DNA from: an uncultured Eubacterium sp.
Lineage (GTDB): Bacteria > Bacillota > Clostridia > Oscillospirales > Acutalibacteraceae
Assembly: GCA_934512155.1 (NCBI GenBank)
Contig: CAKSWS010000021.1
Coordinates: 1-26,501 of the forward strand
DNA length: 26,501 nucleotides
Direction: 5' to 3'
Each line of letters opens with the position of its first letter. Position 1 is the stretch's first letter. The position numbers were made by a program, and so were the translations under genes. A model generated the notes under the pieces. That model did no database searches, was not told the origin of the DNA, and was given only the letters and a program-made list of their open reading frames with translations. Positions 1 through 6,634 of the stretch are shown piece after piece.

Positions 1-111
1 CTGAAAAAGCTTGATGAATTGCAGAAGAAAAACACGGTTCTGCTGAGAAAATATAATGGCGATGCGAAATTCGCAAATACAAATCGAAATTTGGCAAAGG
101 AGTGCGATTGT

Positions 112-420
112 ATGAAACAGAAGAAATGGGTGATTCTCATTATGATAATTGGTGTAATCGTTGTTCTGTGGTTTGCAGGCATTATACCAAAGCAAGTTGC
201 AAAAATTTTTGGAACAAGCTATGTGAATAACCACTTCCCCGAAATGCAGTTGGAATGTGTGGGTGTTGAATATGCAGATGTCTATGGAGATTATCTGATA
301 ACATTCAAAGGAACTAATGAGAATACATACAGTTGTGTAATAGGCCCAAAGTATTTCCCTGTTTCTATGGGGCAAGGTCTATTTGCTATTGAAAGTGATT
401 ATGCAGAGTATTACAAGTAA
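112..420 (+). CDS. Small single-pass membrane protein of unknown function
   Basis: The protein is 102 residues. It has a short basic start (MKQKK), one strong hydrophobic segment at about residues 6-24, and a roughly 75-residue tail that probably lies outside the membrane. The tail contains the stretch GDYLITFKG and then GPKYFPVSMGQGLF. The ATG at 112 was chosen because AAAGGAG lies about eight bases upstream, at 97-103. The same reading frame is open all the way to the left edge of the window, so this could instead be the end of a longer protein, but the ribosome site argues for an independent small gene. The next gene, another small membrane protein, follows after 35 bases. I do not recognise the family and assign no function. 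Confidence 0.6.
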   Translation: MKQKKWVILIMIIGVIVVLWFAGIIPKQVAKIFGTSYVNNHFPEMQLECVGVEYADVYGDYLITFKGTNENTYSCVIGPKYFPVSMGQGLFAIESDYAEYYK

Positions 421-455
421 GCCAAGCTGTCGTATTAAATATAGGAGTTGTTGAT

Positions 456-821
456 ATGAGTAAAAGAAAAAGAAAAAACGGTAAATGGGTGCCGCCTAAA
501 GGAGCAACAAAATATTTTTACGCCTCGTCTGATGATGATTTTAAGCAAGCACATCCTGTGGGATACTTCTTTTTGGTTTTGCTGGGCATTACTGCGTTTT
601 TACTTCCAATGATTGTTTATATTTTTATTACCCCGGACGCAGTTGAAGGAAAGGCTAATTTGTGGGCTTTATTGGGCGTAGTAGGCTCTATGATAATAGG
701 AATAGGACTGTTTAATTTTGTTGCCATTATTATTAATCAGTATTTGGGGCATCTTGTTTCAATTTTGTCATTTGTCATAGGCGGTATACTTGTTTGGTTA
801 AGTATTGTTTTAATGAAATAA
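456..821 (+). CDS. Small membrane protein, three predicted helices, unknown function
   Basis: The protein is 121 residues. It has a very basic amino terminus (KRKRKNGK at 3-10), a polar stretch containing an acidic cluster (SSDDD, 24-28), and three hydrophobic segments at about residues 36-59, 68-93 and 98-120. The charge pattern would place the amino terminus in the cytoplasm. The ATG is preceded by ATAGGAG at 441-447. It lies 35 bases after another small membrane protein and is probably cotranscribed with it. I see no enzymatic motif, no transporter signature and no known family, so this stays a hypothetical membrane protein. Confidence 0.6.
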   Translation: MSKRKRKNGKWVPPKGATKYFYASSDDDFKQAHPVGYFFLVLLGITAFLLPMIVYIFITPDAVEGKANLWALLGVVGSMIIGIGLFNFVAIIINQYLGHLVSILSFVIGGILVWLSIVLMK

Positions 822-917
822 TAATTTTATATTGTTAATTTGGTTTTAAGAGAAAAATTTTTGGATTTTAAAATGTAAATGTTTTTTGTAATGCAATGTG
901 AAAATTGAGGCTTGGTT

Positions 918-1415
918 ATGTTTTATACATTTGTTTATGATTCACCCCTTGGTAAAATAACAATGGCAAGCGATGGAACGTTGCTAACGGGCTTGTGGTT
1001 TGACGGGCAAAAATATTTTGCCGATAACATAAAAGGCAAGCAGGAAGAAAAGCGTATTCCTGTGTTTGAGAAAACGGCAAAATGGCTTGATGTTTATTTT
1101 AGCGGTAAAGAGCCGGATTTTATACCGGATATTTTAATTACAGGCACTCCGTTTAGAAAAAGAGTTGCAGAAATTATGTTAACTATTCCTTATGGAAAAA
1201 CCATGACGTACGGCGAAATAGCAAGCATAATCGCTAATGAAAAGGGTATTGAAAAAATGTCTGCCCGGGCAGTTGGCGGTGCTGTAGGTCATAATTCAAT
1301 TTCAATTATTATTCCCTGCCACAGAGTTGTAGGTGCAAACGGCAGTTTAACGGGTTATGCCGGCGGAATTGATAAAAAAATTGTATTAATGAATTTAGAA
1401 AAAAACAGTAAATAA
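918..1415 (+). CDS. ogt: Methylated-DNA-[protein]-cysteine S-methyltransferase (O6-alkylguanine repair)
   Basis: This is a suicidal DNA repair protein that moves the alkyl group from O6-alkylguanine in DNA to its own cysteine. The 165-residue product has the family layout: an amino-terminal RNase-H-like domain (about 1-75) and the alkyltransferase domain (about 76-162). The domain carries the helix-turn-helix region PYGKTMTYGEIA (91-102), RAVGGAVGHN (117-126), and the active-site motif IIPCHRVVG with acceptor Cys134. A late GYAGG glycine motif (146-150) is also present. I place the start at the ATG at 918, with TTGAGG at 905-910 as ribosome site. An in-frame TTG at 912 is possible but too close to that site. 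It stands alone in a mixed neighbourhood; no Ada regulatory domain is fused. Confidence 0.93.
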   Translation: MFYTFVYDSPLGKITMASDGTLLTGLWFDGQKYFADNIKGKQEEKRIPVFEKTAKWLDVYFSGKEPDFIPDILITGTPFRKRVAEIMLTIPYGKTMTYGEIASIIANEKGIEKMSARAVGGAVGHNSISIIIPCHRVVGANGSLTGYAGGIDKKIVLMNLEKNSK

Positions 1416-1436
1416 AAAGTTAAAGTATATGTTTTC

Positions 1437-1453
1437 AGCAACTGTCTGTTGCT
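1437..1453. repeat. Inverted repeat AGCAAC-N5-GTTGCT, candidate operator
   Basis: A perfect 6-bp inverted repeat with a 5-base centre lies between ogt and the XRE-type regulator. Its right end touches the first base of the proposed -35 element (1453-1458). It has no following T-run, so it is not a convincing terminator. Overlap with the promoter is what an autorepressor site would look like, but this is inference. Confidence 0.35.
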
Positions 1454-1481
1454 TGTGTGAATATTGTATTTACTATATAAT
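1453..1481 (+). promoter_or_regulatory. Promoter of the HTH/zinc-ribbon regulator gene
   Basis: TTGTGT at 1453-1458 and TATAAT at 1476-1481 are separated by 17 bases. Transcription would begin near 1488, leaving a leader of only about 15 bases that just includes the ribosome site AAGGGGG at 1488-1494. Confidence 0.55.
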
Positions 1482-1502
1482 GTTTGTAAGGGGGCAGATA
1501 AT

Positions 1503-2267
1503 TTGAATACCAAAGATATTATTTTTGAATTAAGAACCAAATTTGGATTTTCACAAGAAGAATTGGCAGACAAAGTGTTTGTAACACGGCAAGCTGTGTC
1601 CCGTTGGGAAAACGGCGACACAGTCCCAAACACGGAAACATTAAAATTATTGTCAAAGTTGTTTAATGTTTCAATTAATACTTTACTGGGTTCGTCGGAA
1701 GGTTTGATTTGCCAGTGTTGCGGAATGCCGTTAGATGATAATATTATCAGCAGAGAAAAAGACGGCACATTGAATAAGCAATATTGCAAGTGGTGTTATG
1801 CAGACGGCGAATATATGTACAGTGATATTGATGACCTTGTTGATATTTGTGTAAAAAATATGGCTGATGATGAACATTCACCTGAAGAAGTTCGTGCTTA
1901 TTTGTATAAAACTCTTCCAAAATTGAATTATTGGAAGCAGTATGAAAAAATTGGCGGTAATAAGGCGTTTGAAAATTTTAAAACTGTATTAATTAATGAA
2001 ATTAATGATTTGAATATTGAAGGGATGCCGAAAATTTCAAAATTAAACCCACTTGTGGGAAGTTATGTTAATTTAAAATACAGGCTTCCAAACGGAAATA
2101 CAGTTAAATTTTTAGATGATAACACTACTTATCTCGGTAATCAATTAGAATGTGAGTTTGGCGGAAGCAGATGTTTTGGTGTTGTGGTAAATACGGATTT
2201 TATTTTGGTTGCTACGTATGAAGAAAACGGAGCAAATCCCGAACTCGTGATGTATAAAAAGCGATAG
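1503..2267 (+). CDS. XRE-family transcriptional regulator with zinc ribbon and C-terminal effector-like domain
   Basis: The 254-residue protein begins with a Cro/C1-type helix-turn-helix (residues about 4-60, including GFSQEELADKVFVTRQAVSR at 15-34). It then has a treble-clef or zinc-ribbon segment with two cysteine pairs, C70/C73 (CQCCGMPL) and C95/C98 (YCKWCYADG). A helical stretch (about 105-170) and a beta-rich carboxy-terminal region (182-254, VGSYVNLKYRLP and KFLDDNTTYLGNQ) follow. The start is a TTG at 1503, eight bases after AAGGGGG; upstream in-frame codons lack a ribosome site. The fold suggests a DNA-binding repressor whose tail senses a metal or small ligand, but neither ligand nor targets can be read from the sequence. 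It has its own promoter and terminator. Confidence 0.85.
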   Translation: MNTKDIIFELRTKFGFSQEELADKVFVTRQAVSRWENGDTVPNTETLKLLSKLFNVSINTLLGSSEGLICQCCGMPLDDNIISREKDGTLNKQYCKWCYADGEYMYSDIDDLVDICVKNMADDEHSPEEVRAYLYKTLPKLNYWKQYEKIGGNKAFENFKTVLINEINDLNIEGMPKISKLNPLVGSYVNLKYRLPNGNTVKFLDDNTTYLGNQLECEFGGSRCFGVVVNTDFILVATYEENGANPELVMYKKR

Positions 2268-2279
2268 TTGAATTTGTAA

Positions 2280-2331
2280 AGGCAAATAAAGTGTGCATTT
2301 TTATGGGTTGCACTCTTTGTTTGTCTTTTTT
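2280..2331 (+). terminator. Intrinsic terminator after the HTH regulator
   Basis: An imperfect stem pairs 2280-2297 with 2309-2326 (AGGCAAATAAAGTGTGCA against TGCACTCTTTGTTTGTCT, three mismatched or wobble positions). The loop is about 11 bases and a run of T at 2326-2331 follows. It separates the regulator from the methyltransferase gene. Confidence 0.7.
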
Positions 2332-2349
2332 GTTTTATATTGTTGCTAT

Positions 2350-2378
2350 TTGACTTGAAGTTTGTATGTTGTTACAAT
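2350..2378 (+). promoter_or_regulatory. Promoter of the methyltransferase-acetyltransferase pair
   Basis: TTGACT at 2350-2355 and TACAAT at 2373-2378 have a 17-base spacer, and TG at 2370-2371 gives an extended -10. It sits immediately downstream of a terminator and about 35 bases upstream of the ribosome site GGAGG at 2402-2406. Confidence 0.7.
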
Positions 2379-2411
2379 AATCAAAGTATAAACGATATTT
2401 CGGAGGCTTTT

Positions 2412-3152
2412 ATGAGCGAATGGAATGCAGAGCTTTACGACAATAAGCATAATTTTGTTGCTGAGTACGGAAAGGGACTTTTAGAGTTTGTTTCCAAAAA
2501 TAAAACCGTTTTGGATTTAGGTTGCGGAACAGGCATTTTGACGGCACAGCTGGCAGATTTTTCAAAATCCGTTGTGGGTGTTGACAGTTCGGAAAATATG
2601 ATAAAAAAGGCTGAAAATCAATACCGTAATATTGATTTTTTTGTTTGTGATGCGTTAGATTTGCCGTTTGAAAAACAGTTTGATGTTGTGTTTTCCAACG
2701 CCGTGTTTCACTGGATTAATGATCATAACCGTTTGTTGCAAAATATAAAAAAAGCGTTAAAGCCGGGCGGTATGTTAATATGTGAATTCGGGGCGAAAGG
2801 CAATATTCAAATAATTGAAAATGCATTTTTTACGGCATGTAAAGATTTAGGGTATGAATTCAGCCCTGAATTTAATTTTCCCACAAGCGAGCATTTTGCA
2901 GATTTGTTAAAAAATAATGGCTTTGTTACAGATAAAATATATGATTATGACAGACCGACTCCGTTAAAAGACAATGAAAACGGTTTGGCAAATTGGATTA
3001 GGCAATTTTTTGCATCCGAATTGGAAATAATGCCTCTTGAAATGCAAAACGAAATTATTAAAAACACAGAAAATTTAACAAGAAAAAAATTGTGGAATAA
3101 AACTGAATGGATTGCAGATTATCGCAGATTAAGAGCGATTGCTCATATATGA
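2412..3152 (+). CDS. Class I SAM-dependent methyltransferase (trans-aconitate methyltransferase-like)
   Basis: The 246-residue protein is a Rossmann-fold methyltransferase. Motif I, VLDLGCGTG, is at 33-41 and binds S-adenosylmethionine. The acidic ribose ligand is in GVDSS (Asp58), and motif IV is FDVVFSNAVFHWINDH (90-105), followed by the LKPGG turn. The SNAVFHW wording and overall size resemble the Tam (trans-aconitate 2-methyltransferase) group, but the acceptor cannot be deduced and a generic small-molecule methyltransferase is the safe call. The ATG at 2412 is six bases after GGAGG. Its TGA overlaps a possible ATG of the next gene (ATGA at 3149-3152), so the two are probably cotranscribed. 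Confidence 0.85.
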   Translation: MSEWNAELYDNKHNFVAEYGKGLLEFVSKNKTVLDLGCGTGILTAQLADFSKSVVGVDSSENMIKKAENQYRNIDFFVCDALDLPFEKQFDVVFSNAVFHWINDHNRLLQNIKKALKPGGMLICEFGAKGNIQIIENAFFTACKDLGYEFSPEFNFPTSEHFADLLKNNGFVTDKIYDYDRPTPLKDNENGLANWIRQFFASELEIMPLEMQNEIIKNTENLTRKKLWNKTEWIADYRRLRAIAHI

Positions 3153-3181
3153 AAATAAGTAAAAATATGGGAATGTTTTTT

Positions 3182-3673
3182 ATGAATGTTGTAATCAGAG
3201 TATATAACAAAAAGGATGTTGAAGAGGCAAGAGTGATATGGAATACCGTTGTTGAAGATGGCAATGCTTTCCCTCAGGAAAATGCTTTGACGGCAAAAGA
3301 AGCTGATGAATTCTTTACATGTCAAACGTATACTGCCGTTGCCGAAAACAGTGAAAACGGTGAAATTTTAGGACTTTACATATTGCACCCAAATAATATT
3401 GGCAGGTGCGGTCATATTTGTAATGCAAGCTATGCCGTTAAAAAAAGCACAAGGGGTTTGCATATAGGTGAAATGCTTGTTTTGGATTGCCTTAAAACAG
3501 CAAAGAATATGGGCTTTAAAATTTTACAATTCAATGCTGTTGTGGCTTCGAATATTCACGCAATACATTTGTATGAAAGATTAGGGTTTGTTCGATTAGG
3601 AGAAATTCCAGGCGGATTTAAAATAAATGACGAAAAATTTGAAAATATTATTCTTTTTTATCACACTCTTTAA
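3182..3673 (+). CDS. GNAT-family N-acetyltransferase
   Basis: The 163-residue protein matches the GNAT fold: an amino-terminal strand IRVYNKKD (5-12), a central strand (VAENSENGEILGLYIL, 53-68), and the acetyl-CoA pyrophosphate loop in KKSTRGLHIGEML (87-99). The closing segment NAVVASNIHAIHLYERLGF (118-136) is typical of phosphinothricin or amino-acid acetyltransferases. The substrate is unknown. The start is uncertain. The ATG at 3182 gives the usual GNAT beginning and has GGGA upstream, but in-frame ATGs at 3167 and 3149 exist; the latter overlaps the stop of the methyltransferase in an ATGA arrangement. No terminator is visible before ilvD. Confidence 0.85.
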   Translation: MNVVIRVYNKKDVEEARVIWNTVVEDGNAFPQENALTAKEADEFFTCQTYTAVAENSENGEILGLYILHPNNIGRCGHICNASYAVKKSTRGLHIGEMLVLDCLKTAKNMGFKILQFNAVVASNIHAIHLYERLGFVRLGEIPGGFKINDEKFENIILFYHTL

Positions 3674-3713
3674 CAGATTTTGCTTTTGCGAATAAAGAAT
3701 ATGTAAAAAAAGA

Positions 3714-3742
3714 TTGAAATTAAGCACAGATAATAATATAAT
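3714..3742 (+). promoter_or_regulatory. Promoter of ilvD
   Basis: TTGAAA at 3714-3719 and TATAAT at 3737-3742 are separated by 17 bases in the 116-base gap before ilvD. The short remaining leader is very AT-rich and has no room for a T-box or other large leader RNA. Confidence 0.7.
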
Positions 3743-3789
3743 ATTATAAATATTATTTAAAAATATTTATTTTAAAGAAGGTATAGATA

Positions 3790-5451
3790 ATGAGATCAGA
3801 TTTAATTAAAGAAGGCCCCTCAAGGGCTCCTCACCGTTCTCTCTTGCGAGCTCTCGGTATTGATGAACTTGAAATGAAAAGACCTTTTATTGCAGTTGTA
3901 AATTCTAAAAGTGATTATATTCCCGGTCATATGCACCTTGATAAAATTGCAGAACAGGTTAAAGCAGGTATTCGTAACGCAGGCGGCGTTCCGTTTGAAT
4001 TTAACACAATCGGTGTTTGTGACGGTATTGCAATGAATCATAAGGGCATGAAATACAGCCTTTGTTCAAGAGAACTTATTGCAGACAGCATTGAAGTTAT
4101 GCTTACCGCTCATCCTCTTGACGCTATTGTATTTATTCCAAATTGTGATAAAATTGTTCCCGGCATGCTTCTTGCTGCTTGCAGACTTAATCTTCCTTGT
4201 ATTTTTATCAGCGGCGGTCCTATGCTTCCGGGTAAAAGTACAGAAACAACAAATCGTATAGGACTTTCAGAGCAGTTTGAATACGTAGGTGCAAATGCAG
4301 TTGGTAAAATGAGCCTTGAAAATCTTGAATCCTGTGCATTTACCGCTTGCCCTACCTGCGGTTCTTGTTCGGGTATGTACACAGCAAACTCTATGAACTG
4401 CTTAACAGAAACAATTGGTATGTCTTTGCCGGGTTCCGGCACAATTCCTGCTGTTATGAGTGCAAGACTTCGCCTTGCAAAAATGGCAGGTGAAAGGGTT
4501 ATGGACCTTCTTAAAGAAGACATTAAACCGTCAGATATTATTACCGAAAAAGCAATCGAAAATGCAATGAGAACAGATATGGCAATCGGTTGTTCAACAA
4601 ATACAATTCTTCACTTAACTGCAATCGCTCATGCGGCAGGTCATGATATTGACCTTGCAGAGCTTGATGCTTACGGCAGAAAAACTCCTCAGATTTGCAA
4701 GCTTAACCCTGCATCTTCTGTATTTATTACAGACCTTAACGATGTTGGCGGTATTCAGGCAGTAATGAAAGAGCTTGCCCGTGGCGGTATGATCAATACA
4801 GATGCACTTACTGTCAGCGGCACAGTTGCCGACAGAATTGCAAATGCACCTGATGCAGACGGCGAAATTATTCATAAGCTTGAAAATCCGTTCTCTGCAG
4901 ACGGCGGTATTGCTGTTCTTACAGGTAATCTTGCAGAAGACGGTGCCGTTGTTAAAAAAGGTGCAGTTGCTCCGGAAATGATGCAGCACAAAGGTCCTGC
5001 AAAATGTTACGACAGTGAGGAAGATGCTATTGCCGCTATTACCGGCGGTAAAGTAGTTGCCGGTGATGTTGTTGTAATTCGTTACGAAGGCCCTAAAGGC
5101 GGACCGGGAATGAGAGAAATGCTTTCTCCTACATCTGCAATTATCGGCATGGGTCTCGGTTCATCTGTTGCTCTTTTAACAGACGGTCGTTTTTCAGGCG
5201 CAACACGTGGTGCTTCAATCGGTCATGTAAGTCCGGAAGCGGCAATGGGCGGTACTATTGCATTGGTTGAAGACGGCGATGAAATTGAAATTGATATTCC
5301 TGCAAGAGTTCTTAAAGTTAACGTCTCAGATGAAGTGCTTGCAGAAAGAAAAGCAAAATGGCATCCTCCTGTTCAAAATCTTACAGGTTATCTTAAAAGA
5401 TATGCACAGCATGTTACAAGCGGTGCAAAAGGTGCTGTTTTTGAAGATTAA
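3790..5451 (+). CDS. ilvD: Dihydroxy-acid dehydratase
   Basis: IlvD dehydrates 2,3-dihydroxy-isovalerate and 2,3-dihydroxy-3-methylvalerate to the 2-keto acids, the step before the final transamination to valine and isoleucine. The 553-residue length is normal. Hallmarks are GVCDGIAM (75-82), [11 protein letters not shown] (116-126) and [20 protein letters not shown] (186-205), plus [14 protein letters not shown] and [11 protein letters not shown] in the carboxy-terminal half. The first ligand position reads IPGH rather than PC, as in the oxygen-sensitive E. coli type enzyme. That fits an iron-sulfur dehydratase in an anaerobe. AAGAAGG at 3775-3781 is the ribosome site. No other ilv or leu genes are nearby; instead unknown membrane genes follow after 24 bases. 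Confidence 0.97.
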   Translation: MRSDLIKEGPSRAPHRSLLRALGIDELEMKRPFIAVVNSKSDYIPGHMHLDKIAEQVKAGIRNAGGVPFEFNTIGVCDGIAMNHKGMKYSLCSRELIADSIEVMLTAHPLDAIVFIPNCDKIVPGMLLAACRLNLPCIFISGGPMLPGKSTETTNRIGLSEQFEYVGANAVGKMSLENLESCAFTACPTCGSCSGMYTANSMNCLTETIGMSLPGSGTIPAVMSARLRLAKMAGERVMDLLKEDIKPSDIITEKAIENAMRTDMAIGCSTNTILHLTAIAHAAGHDIDLAELDAYGRKTPQICKLNPASSVFITDLNDVGGIQAVMKELARGGMINTDALTVSGTVADRIANAPDADGEIIHKLENPFSADGGIAVLTGNLAEDGAVVKKGAVAPEMMQHKGPAKCYDSEEDAIAAITGGKVVAGDVVVIRYEGPKGGPGMREMLSPTSAIIGMGLGSSVALLTDGRFSGATRGASIGHVSPEAAMGGTIALVEDGDEIEIDIPARVLKVNVSDEVLAERKAKWHPPVQNLTGYLKRYAQHVTSGAKGAVFED

Positions 5452-5475
5452 AATAAAGAGAGGGTATTCTTTTTA

Positions 5476-5733
5476 ATGAGCGAAAATAAGCATTCAAAAG
5501 GAAATTCTCAAAAAGCTTATAATAAACAAAAATCTGTTTTTAGGCGTTATATCACTGTTCCAATAGTGTTTGTTTTAATTGCACTTGTTGTTTCCCTGCC
5601 TTTAATTTTAAAGGCAAACAACGTAATTAAAAATTATGAAAATGATTTTGGAAACGGTTATTCTCAGGTTGCCGGCGAAAATGCAAATGTGTTACCTGTT
5701 GCATCTTTTAATTTCAGTGTGAAAGGGTGTTAA
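5476..5733 (+). CDS. Small single-pass membrane protein, unknown function
   Basis: The protein is 85 residues. It has a basic, hydrophilic amino terminus of about 24 residues (MSENKHSKGNSQKAYNKQKS), one hydrophobic segment at 25-46, and a tail of about 39 residues that should face outward. The ribosome site is AGAGAGGG at 5457-5464. It starts 24 bases after ilvD and ends one base before the next ATG, so it lies in one transcription unit with its neighbours. The tight spacing to a multi-pass membrane protein and then an ABC ATPase suggests the three work together. No family is recognised. Confidence 0.6.
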   Translation: MSENKHSKGNSQKAYNKQKSVFRRYITVPIVFVLIALVVSLPLILKANNVIKNYENDFGNGYSQVAGENANVLPVASFNFSVKGC

Positions 5734-5734
5734 T

Positions 5735-6604
5735 ATGGGCAAAAATACACATTCCGGCATTTCAGTTACATCCACGGCTTTAAAATACTTTTTGTCGTTT
5801 GTAACATTTCTTTCTTTAATGTGCCTTTGTGTTTCTGTTTGCTCAAAAAGCGTAATTATTAACACAGGTTTTTTTGAAAAAAGTTTTATAAGCTATAATT
5901 ACACAAGCACATTGTGGGGAGATGTATTTGATTATTCCTGTGATTTGTGTGAGGAAAATAACACTGACCCATCATTTTTAAACAGCGTTTTAAATTTTGA
6001 AACGGTAAGAAAAATCAATAACGCATATGTTAGTGAAAATTTACAAACTGCCAATGTGCTTGTTGATGAAACCTATGAGGACTTAATTAAAGATTTAAAA
6101 AGCAATGTTAAAACGGCTGTAAAAAGTCAAAATTCAAAGCTTTATGAAAAAGAATCAGACCAGCGTGAAAATATTGAAAATAATTTGGCAGAAAAAATTT
6201 CAAGTTACGTACAATCTGCTGTATCAAAGGCGAATGTGGGCAAACTAAACAGTATAACGGATGTTACAAACCCTGCGTTAATAGGTGTAATTGCTTTTTT
6301 TGCATTTTTATTTGCTTCACTTGCAACAATAACCTTTTATACAGAAAAAAAGCGATACAGAGGATTAAGATATGTTTATTATTCCGTATCTTCAGCCACA
6401 CTGATGAATTTTGTTTTAGGCTTTGTTTCTATAGCATTAAAAAAGAACGCCAACTTAAATGTAAATAATAAGTATTTGTTGTGTGCTCTTGAAAGTCAAA
6501 TTGATTATTCAATAATCAGCTTATTTGTTGTAACTGCGGCATTAGCTGCAATTTCCGTTTTAATGCTTTCAGTTATATGGAAGCTGAAAAGGAAAAACAA
6601 GTAA
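5735..6604 (+). CDS. Four-helix membrane protein with large extracytoplasmic domain, unknown family
   Basis: The 289-residue protein has a first membrane segment at about 17-37 and a large hydrophilic region at about 38-179 that is rich in Asn, Lys and Glu and partly helical (KDLKSNVKTAVKSQNSKLYE). Three more membrane segments follow at about 180-202, 214-235 and 258-282, with a basic end (KLKRKNK). One helix, a big outer domain, then three helices is the topology of FtsX/MacB-type ABC permeases, and the size is close to FtsX. However, I do not see the FtsX sequence signatures. It starts two bases after the preceding stop and is followed 30 bases later by an ABC ATPase, so a permease-like or accessory role in that system is a reasonable guess only. 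Confidence 0.6.
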   Translation: MGKNTHSGISVTSTALKYFLSFVTFLSLMCLCVSVCSKSVIINTGFFEKSFISYNYTSTLWGDVFDYSCDLCEENNTDPSFLNSVLNFETVRKINNAYVSENLQTANVLVDETYEDLIKDLKSNVKTAVKSQNSKLYEKESDQRENIENNLAEKISSYVQSAVSKANVGKLNSITDVTNPALIGVIAFFAFLFASLATITFYTEKKRYRGLRYVYYSVSSATLMNFVLGFVSIALKKNANLNVNNKYLLCALESQIDYSIISLFVVTAALAAISVLMLSVIWKLKRKNK

Positions 6605-6634
6605 TGTTAATTATAAATAAAGGAAGATAAAAAA

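Noticed and set aside
1355..1789. Open minus-strand frame across the ogt end and the XRE regulator
   Set aside because: It is antisense to two well-supported genes, has no ribosome site, and its translation is low-complexity and unlike any family.
4079..4989. Several open frames on both strands inside ilvD
   Set aside because: They are shadows of a strongly conserved gene with biased codon use; none has a ribosome site or recognisable protein.
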